The position numbers and the translations under genes were made by a program. The notes below the pieces were generated by a model. The model was not told the origin of the DNA. It worked only from the letters and a program-made list of their open reading frames with translations, and made no database searches. A DNA stretch of 64,000 nt from Bradyrhizobium sp. CER78 (GTDB lineage Bacteria > Pseudomonadota > Alphaproteobacteria > Rhizobiales > Xanthobacteraceae). The DNA lies in contig NZ_JARVWP010000011.1 in the NCBI RefSeq assembly GCF_029846235.1, positions 124,001 to 188,000 of the forward strand, given 5' to 3'. Shown one piece after another: positions 44,318 through 52,627 of the stretch. Position 1 is the stretch's first letter. The number at the start of each line of letters is the position of its first letter.

Positions 44318-44950
44318 TCAACGCGCCGGCTCGGCGAGCCTCGGCCGGATGATCTCGACCATGCGGTCGGCGGATGTGCCCGGCGGAAAGAAGCCGAGAT
44401 AATTGCCGTCGCGGTCCATCAGATAGATGTAGGCGGTGTGATCGACGGTGTAGTCGCCGTCCTTCAGCGGGACCCTCGCGTAGTAGACCTTGTAGGCATC
44501 GGCGACCTGGCGGATCGCGTCAGCGCTGCCGGTCAGTCCGATCAGCCTCGGGTGAAACATCGGCACGTATTCGGCGAGATGGCTGGCGGTGTCGCGCTCG
44601 GGATCGACCGTGATGAAGACCGGCTGCACCTGATCGCCGTCAGGGCCGAGCTTGTCGAGCGCAAGCCCGATTGCCTGCAGATCGGTCGGGCAGACGTCGG
44701 GGCAATAGGTGAAGCCGAAATAGACCAGCATTAGCCGGCCGCGGAATTCCTTGTCGGTGCGCGCATGGCCGGCTTGATCGGTCAGCGTGAACGGGCCACC
44801 GACCGGCTCCCTGTTCCACATCAGGATGTCCATGATCTCGGCGGCCGAGCGCGCTGATTGCTGTGCCGCATCGCCGGCGAGTGCCGGCGCCAGCGTCAGC
44901 CAGAGGCCGGCGCCGGCGCACGTCATTGCGCGCAGGATCGGCCGGATCAT
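44318..44950 (-). CDS. SCO1/SenC family copper chaperone
   Basis: A 210-residue thioredoxin-fold protein with a signal peptide (ILRAMTCAGAGLWLTLAPALA). The copper-binding CxxxC is Cys83-PDV-Cys87 in FTYCPDVCPTD, and the third ligand His171 is in VDHTAYIYLMD, so all three ligands are present. SCO proteins deliver copper to cytochrome oxidase or act as thiol reductases. Its ATG overlaps the TGA of the upstream metallo-hydrolase (ATGA). Confidence 0.92.
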   Translation of the reverse strand: MIRPILRAMTCAGAGLWLTLAPALAGDAAQQSARSAAEIMDILMWNREPVGGPFTLTDQAGHARTDKEFRGRLMLVYFGFTYCPDVCPTDLQAIGLALDKLGPDGDQVQPVFITVDPERDTASHLAEYVPMFHPRLIGLTGSADAIRQVADAYKVYYARVPLKDGDYTVDHTAYIYLMDRDGNYLGFFPPGTSADRMVEIIRPRLAEPAR

Positions 44951-46063
44951 ATGCCGAAGGAGAGGCGGCTGCCGGTGGTGGTGACCATCACCTTGTCGCC
45001 CATCTGCGCGGTCGCCTCCTGCACGAAGTTGAGCCCGGAGCAATGCATCGGGACCACGACGTCGGGATCCAACTTCTTGATCTCGGCGACGACCTCGGTG
45101 AGGTAGTCCTTCGGCGCCGGTCCGAGATGGAAGCCGCCGACGATCGCGTGCACCTTCTGGATGCCCGAGACCTCCTGCGCCTGCTTCACCGAATTGACGA
45201 TGCCGACATGGCCGCAGGACGAGATCACGACCAGGCCGAAATCCTTCACATTGAAGCAGGTCGCGTGCTCGTGGATGTGTTCGTCGGGCACGATCTTGCC
45301 TTCCATCTCGGCCGGCAGATAGTGGCTGGCATTGCAGCCGAGCCCGTCCTTGATGCCGAACTCGACCCAGGTCTGCGGCAGCACGCGCTCGATGCTGCGG
45401 CGAGTGATCTTGCCGGTCGTAAAGGCATGGCCGGCGATCACGGTCGGCGTCTCGCACAGCACGGTGGTAACGCGTTGCGCGGCGAGTTGGCGGCGATCCA
45501 GCGTGCCGAAATCGGCGAACTGGCCCTTGGTCGGGGTCGGGCTGACACGGTGGCAGAAATTATCCTCGCCGCCGGCATAGAGCTTCACGTCGGCCGGCGT
45601 TGTCGCGGAATTTGTCGAGGAAGCCGTTGAGGCCGCCGAAATGATCGTAGTGCCCGTGGCTCACGATCAGGGCGTCGAGCTTCGACGGATCGACGCCGAC
45701 CAGCGCCATGTTGTTGAGCAGGACGTCCGGGGTATAGCCGCAGTCGAGCATCAGAGTGCGCTGCGCGCCCTTGGCCTCCGACTCCAGCCACAGCGACAGG
45801 CCCCATTCATTGTGCAGCGAGCGCTGGTAGTCGGCGTTGCGCGACGCCGGAACGATTGAGACGCCGTTGGCCTGTTTCGGCTTGAAGAAGATGTCGAAGC
45901 TGGAATCGACCAGCACGCGGATCGACAGCTTGTCGACGGTCGGCACCTCGATCGGTGCCGCGCTCGCGATCTCGACGCAGGAGAATGCGCCGGCGGCCGC
46001 GGCGCCGGTGATCGCCGCCGAGCCCTTCAGGAATTCGCGTCGTGCCAAATCACGTGTCATCAT
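44947..46063 (-). pseudogene. MBL-fold metallo-hydrolase with Tat signal, frameshifted
   Basis: The first 158 codons from ATG 46063 give a Tat signal (DLARREFLKGSAAITGAAAA) and an MBL fold start with the HxHxDH metal site in SHGHYDHFGG. After KFRDNAG (near 45591..45603) the frame shifts by one base; the other frame then carries the rest (LYAGGEDNFCHR, IAGHAF, VVISSCGHVGIVNS, VVVPMHCSG) to the stop at 44947. The total of 1117 bases is not a multiple of three. Homologues are MBL proteins related to the dihydropterin-phosphate synthase-like group. It could be real decay or a sequence error. Confidence 0.82.
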
Positions 46064-46291
46064 AATCCCCCTTGTTCTGAAATTTTTTCAATACGAAGCA
46101 CGCGGAGCCTAGGAGCAATCTGGGCGCGGCTCAATCGGTCGCTTGCGTTGATTGCAGATCACATTCGCGCGCTGTGCAACGCGCCGCCATTGACTTGTCT
46201 GCTGCTTTGCGCCCAACTTCATGCATTCGCATCTTTTTCACGGATGCGTCAGCAATCCATCAGCTATCCTTGGAAATGCAGGATTACGCCC

Positions 46292-46999
46292 ATGATCGAT
46301 CTCCATTACTGGTCCACGCCGAACGGTCACAAGATAACGATGTTCCTCGAAGAGACCGGCCTGGAGTACAGGATTTTCCCGGTGAACATCGGCAAGGGCG
46401 ATCAGTTCAAGCCGGACTTCCTGCGGGTCGCGCCGAACAACCGCATTCCGGCCATCGTCGATCACGCCCCGAAGGGCGGCGGCAAGCCGATCTCCTTGTT
46501 TGAATCCGGCGCGATCCTGCTCTATCTCGCCGAGAAGACCGGAAAATTCCTGCCTGAAGATCTCTACGGCCGCTATGACGCGATCCAGTGGACGTTCTGG
46601 CAGATGGGCGGGCTCGGGCCGATGGCCGGGCAGAACCATCACTTTCGCAACTACGCTGTCGAGAAGCTGCCTTACGCGATCGATCGTTACGTCAACGAGA
46701 CCAACCGGCTCTACGGCGTGCTCAACAAGCGCCTTGCCGACCGCGAATTCGTCGCCGGCGACTATTCGATCGCCGACATGGCGAGCTATCCCTGGGTCGT
46801 GCCCTACAAGAACCAGGGCCAGGAGATCGACGACTTCCCGCATTTGAAGCGCTGGCTGGAGACCATCGGCAAGCGCCCGGCGACCGAGCGCGCCTATGCC
46901 AAGGCGAAGGAGGTCAATCCGAATTTCGGCCAGCCCGCGATCCGCACCGAGGAAGAGCGCAAGCTGCTGTTCGGACAGACCGCGGCCGTGGTGCGGTAG
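46292..46999 (+). CDS. Glutathione transferase (YfcG/YghU-like)
   Basis: A 235-residue GST. The N-terminal thioredoxin-like domain starts MIDLHYWSTPNGHKITMFLE, with the TPNG motif of disulfide-bond oxidoreductase-type GSTs (YfcG, YghU); the cis-proline segment NNRIPAIVDH and the ESGAILLYLAEK glutathione-binding helix follow. The C-terminal helical domain has FVAGDYSIADMASYPWV. It probably reduces disulfides or conjugates glutathione. Single gene. Confidence 0.92.
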   Translation: MIDLHYWSTPNGHKITMFLEETGLEYRIFPVNIGKGDQFKPDFLRVAPNNRIPAIVDHAPKGGGKPISLFESGAILLYLAEKTGKFLPEDLYGRYDAIQWTFWQMGGLGPMAGQNHHFRNYAVEKLPYAIDRYVNETNRLYGVLNKRLADREFVAGDYSIADMASYPWVVPYKNQGQEIDDFPHLKRWLETIGKRPATERAYAKAKEVNPNFGQPAIRTEEERKLLFGQTAAVVR

Positions 47000-47020
47000 G
47001 GCGAAGGTCTCAGCCAATTC

Positions 47021-47123
47021 GTCATTCCGGGATGGTGCGTAAGCACCAGACCCGGAATCTCGAGATTCCCCGGTGCGCAATTGCGCACCTGTGGTTCGAT
47101 GCTGCGCATCGCCCCGGAATGAC
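47021..47123. repeat. Dispersed multi-hairpin repeat, family A, copy 2
   Basis: Ends GTCATTCCGGG and CCCCGGAATGAC. Inner hairpins are GGTGC-GTAA-GCACC, GGAATCTCGAGATTCC and GGTGCGCAATTGCGCACC. Compared with 26813..26912, both sides of two stems are changed together, so pairing is kept. Confidence 0.85.
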
Positions 47124-47143
47124 GGATGTAGGACTAGCGCGGG

Positions 47144-47935
47144 CTACGCCCCGACATACTTCGCAGGCCGCCGCTCTTTCCACGCCGCGAGCCCCTCGGC
47201 GAGATCGCGGCTCCGCACCAGCGCGGCGAACTGCTCGCTCTCGACCAATAGCCCCTCGGCAATCGGCATGTTGAGCCCGCGCGTCACCGCGGTGATGGTG
47301 CTGGCGACGGCGCCGGGCGAATGCCTGGTGATGCGGCCGGCGAGCTCGCGCGCAGCCGACAACAACTGATCGTGCGGCACGATCTGGTTGATCAGCCCGA
47401 TCTCGCGCGCATGCTCGGGCGGGAACGGATCGCCCGCCAGCAGCAGCTCCAGTCCGCGCTTGCGGCCCGCCAGCCGCGGCAGCCGCTGCGTGCCGCCGAA
47501 GGTCGGGGGCATGCCGAGCTTGATCTCGGGCTTTGCAAACAGCGCGCGATCGCTGGCGATGGCGAGATGCACGGCTTCCGTGATCTCGCAGCCGCCGCCG
47601 AAGGCGAGCCCGTTGACCGCCGCGATGACCGGCTTCTTGAACGCCTCGAGCCGTGCGGTCATGGCTTGTCCGCGGCGGACGAAGTCGCGCACCGCGACAG
47701 CCGCGCCCTGTTTGGCGCTGTCAGAGAATTCCTTGATGTCGGCGCCTGCCGAGAACGCGCGCTCGCCGGCGCCGGTCAGGATCACGGCGCGTACGCCGGC
47801 GTCGCCCTCGATGCGGTCGAGCGCCGCCATCAGCTGATCGATCAGCGCGTAGCTCAGCGCGTTGAGCTGCTCAGGACGGTTCAGGGTGATCAGGGCGATC
47901 CCGTCTTTGATTTCGAGCAGGATGGGTTCGGGCAT
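47144..47935 (-). CDS. Enoyl-CoA hydratase/isomerase family protein
   Basis: A 263-residue crotonase. The oxyanion loops are in RAFSAGADIKEF and LAFGGGCEITEAVHLAIASD, with the second glutamate position (PEIKLGMPP) also present. It would hydrate or isomerise a CoA thioester. ATG 47935 follows a short leader. It is divergent from a TetR gene, with a 24-bp palindrome between them, and so is probably under its control. Confidence 0.92.
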   Translation of the reverse strand: MPEPILLEIKDGIALITLNRPEQLNALSYALIDQLMAALDRIEGDAGVRAVILTGAGERAFSAGADIKEFSDSAKQGAAVAVRDFVRRGQAMTARLEAFKKPVIAAVNGLAFGGGCEITEAVHLAIASDRALFAKPEIKLGMPPTFGGTQRLPRLAGRKRGLELLLAGDPFPPEHAREIGLINQIVPHDQLLSAARELAGRITRHSPGAVASTITAVTRGLNMPIAEGLLVESEQFAALVRSRDLAEGLAAWKERRPAKYVGA

Positions 47936-47993
47936 GGTGCAGTCTCCGGCATTCGTGCGTGTCGGAGTGGAATGTAGGGTGAGCTGCAATTTG

Positions 47994-48017
47994 TGTATAT
48001 TCACTGGTTAGTATACA
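47994..48017. promoter_or_regulatory. Probable TetR operator between divergent genes
   Basis: TGTATATTCACT / GGTTAGTATACA: the half-sites match at 9 of 12 positions, with outer TGTATA and TATACA perfectly inverted. It lies eight bases before the TetR start, in the middle of the divergent promoter region. Confidence 0.65.
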
Positions 48018-48025
48018 TACGCTGG

Positions 48026-48622
48026 ATGCCCAGACCCTCCGAGCCGACCCGCGCGCGCATCGTCCAGGCTGCGAGCGCGCTGTTCTACAATGAAGGCATC
48101 CGCCGCGTCAGCGTCGACGAGGTCGCCGCCAAGGCCGGCCTGACCAAGCGCACCCTGTATTATCACTTCAAGAGCAAGGACGACCTCGTCGCCGCCTATC
48201 TCGCCGCGCGCGATCAGCCGAACCTCGCGCTGTTCCGGACCTGGTTCGCGGAGGCCGAGGGCGGCTTGTCGGCGAAGGTCGAGGCGATCTTCAAGAACCT
48301 TGCGCGCTCGGCGCGGCATCCGAAATGGAAGGGCTGCGGGTTCCTGCGCACTTCCGCGGAGCTTGCCAACATGCCCGGCCATCCCGCGATCAGGATCGGC
48401 GCCGCGCACAAGAAGAAGTTCGAGGACTGGCTGCGCGCGACCTTCGCGGAGCACGGGGTCGCCGATCCGCTCAAGCTGGCGCGGCAGATCCTGCTGCTGC
48501 TGGACGGCTCGTTCGCCGTCGTGCTGCTGCATCGCGATGCCAGTTACATGGAGACCGCCAGCGAGGCCGCGCGCACGCTGATCGAGACGGCGCTGGCGAA
48601 GCCGGGGCGAAAACGGGGGTAG
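48026..48622 (+). CDS. TetR family transcriptional regulator
   Basis: A 198-residue regulator. The DNA-binding domain reads RARIVQAASALFYNEGIRRV, SVDEVAAKAGLTKRTLYYHFKSKDDLV; the ligand domain is helical with GCGFLRTSAELANMPGHP. ATG 48026 overlaps no other gene. It is divergent from the enoyl-CoA hydratase gene, which suggests regulation of that gene by an acyl-CoA or related signal. Confidence 0.92.
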   Translation: MPRPSEPTRARIVQAASALFYNEGIRRVSVDEVAAKAGLTKRTLYYHFKSKDDLVAAYLAARDQPNLALFRTWFAEAEGGLSAKVEAIFKNLARSARHPKWKGCGFLRTSAELANMPGHPAIRIGAAHKKKFEDWLRATFAEHGVADPLKLARQILLLLDGSFAVVLLHRDASYMETASEAARTLIETALAKPGRKRG

Positions 48623-48763
48623 GGCGTGAGTTGCATTCGGGCAACATCGTCCGGAAAGATGGGGCGTTAACCTTCATTCGCCATTGCGCGACCACGCCCT
48701 GAGCAGATGATCGCATCGTCACATGCTTGCAATCTGGCTCCCGAGGAGCCCGTGGAGGCTGGG

Positions 48764-49939
48764 ATGATGAACTCGCGGCGGGTGCGGGCGGCGGCGTTGG
48801 GCGGGACAGTCGTTCTGTCGGGCTGTATTGTCTCGTGGTTTGCGGCGTTCGGTCCGGCTGGCATCGAGAAGATCGGTGCGTCAGTCACCGATGCGTCAGT
48901 CACCGGTGCGTCAGTTGATGAGTCCGGCGCACCTGCTGTCGTCGCCGATGCCATATCGGCGACATCACCGGCAACTGCCGCGTCGAACGCTGCCGTCGAC
49001 GACCCTCATGCACCGGCCATGAGCGAACAGGAAGCGGTGGCGACCGCCCATGCTGCGCCGACCGTGCACGAGACGGAACCTGTCGTCGAGGCCGCGTTGA
49101 CCGATCCGGCGCTGCCGCCGGACATTCAACCGCCGCAGGCGCCGGCAGCGAACACACCGGATCCGGAGCCTCGCGCGGTCAAGCCGGCGGTGGACTCCGT
49201 CGAAATCCTCGACGAGTGCTGGGACGTCAACGCCTGCGTCGATCGCTTTCTGTGGGCGCTCTATCAAAGGACGCCCAAGGAAGACACCATCAAGGTGCCT
49301 GAGCAGAGGCAGGTGACAGTCAAGAGAAAGAAGAAAATGGTAACGGTCACCAGAACCTTCACCAGGCTCGTCGATGAGGATTTCGCGTGGAAGGACACCA
49401 AGGCGGCCGAAAGAGCTGGCATGCCGATGATGGACTACGTCCTGGGAGGCGTCGATCGGAGCTTCAAGCTGAAGCTCTTTCATGCGCTTCTCGCGGCGGA
49501 ACAGGCCGGCCTGTCGCCCGGCATCACCAGCGCCTTCCGCGATGACTACCGCCAGTCGATTGCAAGCGGGCTGAAGGCGGCCAGCAACAAGTCGTATCAC
49601 GGCGGCAGCTTCCGTGGCGGCTACGGCCATGGGCTCGCGGCCGACATCGTCAGCGTCGACGGCGCGACACGCGACGAGCGTTGGAGATCGTCGGAAAAGC
49701 TCTGGAAATGGGTCGACGCGCACGGCAAGGAGTTTGGCGTCGCGCGCCCCTATCTCGATTTTGACCCGCCCCATCTGGCGCCGATCGATGGCAAGGAATA
49801 TGCCGATCACCGCGGTGGCGGCAAGACGCGGCAGGCGGCGCTGGACGCGAAGACGCGCGGCCGCCACGCGGCGCACGACAATCGCGCCGCGGTGAAACGC
49901 GCAAAGACCGCGAAGTCATCGAAGGTGCGAACGACCTGA
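48764..49939 (+). CDS. Probable M15-like peptidase with long secreted linker
   Basis: A 391-residue protein from ATG 48764 (GGAGG upstream). The hydrophobic start (AAALGGTVVLSGCIVSWFAA) could be a signal anchor or lipobox (LSGC). A 130-residue Ala/Pro/Ser-rich linker begins with a short tandem repeat (SVTDASVTGASV). The C-terminal domain has SYHGGSFRGGYGHGLAADIVSV, with the HxxxxxxD type metal motif of peptidase M15 / D-Ala-D-Ala carboxypeptidases, and later DFDPPHLAPI, which may supply the third ligand. It may trim peptidoglycan. Basic C-terminus. Confidence 0.72.
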   Translation: MMNSRRVRAAALGGTVVLSGCIVSWFAAFGPAGIEKIGASVTDASVTGASVDESGAPAVVADAISATSPATAASNAAVDDPHAPAMSEQEAVATAHAAPTVHETEPVVEAALTDPALPPDIQPPQAPAANTPDPEPRAVKPAVDSVEILDECWDVNACVDRFLWALYQRTPKEDTIKVPEQRQVTVKRKKKMVTVTRTFTRLVDEDFAWKDTKAAERAGMPMMDYVLGGVDRSFKLKLFHALLAAEQAGLSPGITSAFRDDYRQSIASGLKAASNKSYHGGSFRGGYGHGLAADIVSVDGATRDERWRSSEKLWKWVDAHGKEFGVARPYLDFDPPHLAPIDGKEYADHRGGGKTRQAALDAKTRGRHAAHDNRAAVKRAKTAKSSKVRTT

Positions 49940-50047
49940 GCGGGCTCGCGATGGTGCGTATGGTGGGTTAGCCCACCGGATCTCCGCAAAAAGCACGGTC
50001 CGATGGCGGCTCCGGCGTAATCCGCCAGCGTGGTACCCGAACTGCGC

Positions 50048-50734
50048 TTAAAGCGCGCCGCGCTCCTGCAACAGCGCCAGCACCGCGTTGAGGTCGGGCA
50101 GCACGGCTGCGCATTTCGCGCGGGTCTCTTCTGTCGGCGGCGCCATATCGGGGACCATCAATGTGATCGCGCCGGCGGCATGCGCGGCGGCGACGCCGTG
50201 GTTGGAGTCTTCCACCGCGATGCAGGCTGCCGGCGTCACACCAAGCCGCGCGGCGGCCTTGAGATAGAGCGCCGGATCCGGCTTGCCATGCGTCACGTCG
50301 TCAAGTGTCAACAGCGTGTCGAAACGATCGCGGATCCCGGCGAGGGTGAGATGGCGCTCGGCCGTGCGGCGCGATGACGAGGTCACGATCGCGGTCCGGC
50401 AGTCGTCGGCGGCAAGGCCGTCGAGCAGCTCGATCGTACCGGGCTTGAGCGGCAGGCCGGCGTTGAACATGCGATCGCGGGTAACGATGAAGGCGCGATT
50501 GACCTCGGCAAGCGGAAACGCTGTGCCGTAATGATCGCGCAGCATCGCCTCGCAGGCCGGGCCGGGGAGGCCGACCATCGAATGGCACAGCGCAACGACG
50601 TCGTCGGTGTAGCCGCATGCATTGAGCGCCGCGACCAGACTCTTGAAGTAAACCTTCTCGGTGTCGAGCAGCGTGCCGTCCATGTCGAGCAGGACAGCGT
50701 CGACGGTCCAGGGTGCGTTCAATTGTATGTTCAC
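50048..50734 (-). CDS. HAD-superfamily phosphatase (beta-PGM/DOG-like)
   Basis: A 228-residue HAD hydrolase. Motif I DMDGTLLDT, motif II TSSSRR, the lysine in GKPDPALY and motif IV VEDSNHG are all present, and the cap is the short helical type between I and II. Beta-phosphoglucomutase- or sugar-phosphatase-like. The start is GTG at 50734, overlapping the stop of the CWC protein gene as GTGA. Confidence 0.9.
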   Translation of the reverse strand: MNIQLNAPWTVDAVLLDMDGTLLDTEKVYFKSLVAALNACGYTDDVVALCHSMVGLPGPACEAMLRDHYGTAFPLAEVNRAFIVTRDRMFNAGLPLKPGTIELLDGLAADDCRTAIVTSSSRRTAERHLTLAGIRDRFDTLLTLDDVTHGKPDPALYLKAAARLGVTPAACIAVEDSNHGVAAAHAAGAITLMVPDMAPPTEETRAKCAAVLPDLNAVLALLQERGAL

Positions 50735-50946
50735 TTGCCGCTCGCTGCGGCTTGTTGTTCCGCCAGTTTCCGCAAGCAGGTCGGGCACAGGCAGTCGGCG
50801 CTGTCGGTTGGCATCGGCAGACGAAAGCTCTCGTCGGAACACCAGCACGATTCCGTGAGCGAGCAGGAGAATTCGCTGCCGCAGGCCGTGCAGGCAAGCC
50901 GGCGCGGTGATGCTTGTTCGGAACGATCGCTTGACGAGAGGTCCAT
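50731..50946 (-). CDS. Cysteine-rich CWC family protein
   Basis: A 71-residue protein with the pattern ACTACGSEFSCSLTESCWCS ... CLCPTCLRKL, matching the cysteine-rich CWC family of unknown function and containing a probable zinc site. It overlaps the HAD gene by the GTGA junction, so the two are translated together. ATG 50946 is the start; longer frames upstream are not protein-like. Confidence 0.82.
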   Translation of the reverse strand: MDLSSSDRSEQASPRRLACTACGSEFSCSLTESCWCSDESFRLPMPTDSADCLCPTCLRKLAEQQAAASGK

Positions 50947-51049
50947 TTCTAACCGCGATTTAATGCGCGAATTAATCTCGGGTTCATCCCGGACCGCGCT
51001 ATGATGCCGGCAACTGATATAGCCGGGATAGGCCGTTAAGGGAATTCTG

Positions 51050-52627
51050 ATGGCCCGTGATTCGCAAGCCGCGCTGATTGCGCTCAACCGGTTTGGATTC
51101 GGCGCCCGCGGCGGGGCGTCCGGCGACTTCATCAACGCAGCCTCCGATCCGCGCGGTTTCGTGCTGGCGGAACTGGCGCGCCCGAACGGCGCGCTGCTCG
51201 AAGTGCCGGGCCTGCTCTCGACGCCGGAGCTCGGCAAGCAGGTGTTCGACTATCAGTTCGAGATCCAGCAGGCGCGCAACGCCGCGAAGGCTGCGCAGCA
51301 AGGTGCGAGCGAGACGCCGCCGCAGGACGCGAAGCCGCAGCCGCGGCACAATCTGTCGCTGTCGACAGCCGCCAAGGAGATCGCTGGGAAGGATCCGGCG
51401 ATGCAGCCGCAGGCCGCCGATGGTGCCAATGCGGCGATGACGCCGTCCGCGACGATGCAGCCTTCGACGATGCAGCCAGTGGCTGGTCCGCCGAAGCCGC
51501 CGGCGCAGCCGCTCAACATCATCCAGAAGACCTTTCGCGCCGAGGCGCTGGCGCGGCTGCAGCGCGGCGTGGTCGCCGATTGCGGCTTCGTCGAGCGGCT
51601 GGTGGTGTTCTGGTCCAACCATTTCTGCATCTCAGCCAACAAGGGCGCGCTGGCGCGGATGTGGGCCGGCTCGTTCGAGCGCGAGGCGATCCGCCCCCAC
51701 GTGCTCGGCCGTTTCTCAGACATGCTGAAAGCCGTCGAGCAGCATCCGGCGATGCTGTTCTTCCTCGACAACCAGCAATCGCTCGGACCGGAGTCGCGCG
51801 CCGGCATCAACCGCAATCGCGGCCTGAACGAGAACCTCGCGCGCGAGATCATGGAGCTGCATACGCTCGGCGTCGGCGGCGGCTACACCCAGAACGACGT
51901 GACGGCGCTGGCGCGCGTCATCACCGGCTGGACCTTCGCCGGCCGCCGTGGCCAGCTCGGCACGCCCGGCAGCTTCGTGTTCAACGCCAATGCACACCAG
52001 CCGGGGCCGCAGCAGGTGCTGGGCAAGACCTATGCGCAGGCCGGCATCGCGCAGGGCGAGGCGGTGCTGTCCGACATCGCGCGCCATCCCTCGACCGCGA
52101 AGTTCATCGCAACCAAGTTCGTCCGTCACTTCGTCGCCGACGATCCGCCGCCGGCGCTGGTGGCTAGGCTGCAGGACAGCTTCACGAGGACGGACGGCGA
52201 TCTCAGGGCCCTCACCACCGCGCTCGTTCAGTCGAACGAGGCGTGGCAGGCGCCGCTGACGAAGATGCGCTCGCCTTACGAATTCCTGCTCGCCTCCGGC
52301 CGGCTGCTGGCGCGCAATCCCGAGGACCCGGGCCGTTATCTGAACGGCCTCAATTTGCTCGGCCAGCCGCTGTGGTCGCCGGCCGGGCCGAACGGTTTCC
52401 CGGACACTGCGGCGGCATGGGCGGCGCCTGAAGGCATCAAGCTCAGGCTCGACATTTCGGCGCAGCTCGCCTCCCAGCTCGCCGACCGGTTCGACCCGCG
52501 CGACCTGCTCGAACTGGTTGCCGCGGATGCCGCCGCGCCGGAGACGCGGCGCACCATCGAGCGCGCTGAATCGCGGCAGCAGGCGCTGGCGCTGCTGTTG
52601 ATGTCGCCGGAATTCCAGAGGAGATGA
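51050..52627 (+). CDS. DUF1800 family protein
   Basis: A 525-residue protein. The DUF1800 signature includes RFGFGARGGASGDFINAA near the start, EALARLQRGVVADCGFVERLVVFWSNHFCIS, NENLAREIMELHTLGVGGGY and the C-terminal KFVRHFVADDPPP. A Gln/Ala/Pro-rich insert separates the first two parts (residues about 75-150). It overlaps the DUF1501 gene by four bases (ATGA). The pair is widespread and often secreted, but this start has no signal peptide. Function unknown. Confidence 0.9.
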   Translation: MARDSQAALIALNRFGFGARGGASGDFINAASDPRGFVLAELARPNGALLEVPGLLSTPELGKQVFDYQFEIQQARNAAKAAQQGASETPPQDAKPQPRHNLSLSTAAKEIAGKDPAMQPQAADGANAAMTPSATMQPSTMQPVAGPPKPPAQPLNIIQKTFRAEALARLQRGVVADCGFVERLVVFWSNHFCISANKGALARMWAGSFEREAIRPHVLGRFSDMLKAVEQHPAMLFFLDNQQSLGPESRAGINRNRGLNENLAREIMELHTLGVGGGYTQNDVTALARVITGWTFAGRRGQLGTPGSFVFNANAHQPGPQQVLGKTYAQAGIAQGEAVLSDIARHPSTAKFIATKFVRHFVADDPPPALVARLQDSFTRTDGDLRALTTALVQSNEAWQAPLTKMRSPYEFLLASGRLLARNPEDPGRYLNGLNLLGQPLWSPAGPNGFPDTAAAWAAPEGIKLRLDISAQLASQLADRFDPRDLLELVAADAAAPETRRTIERAESRQQALALLLMSPEFQRR

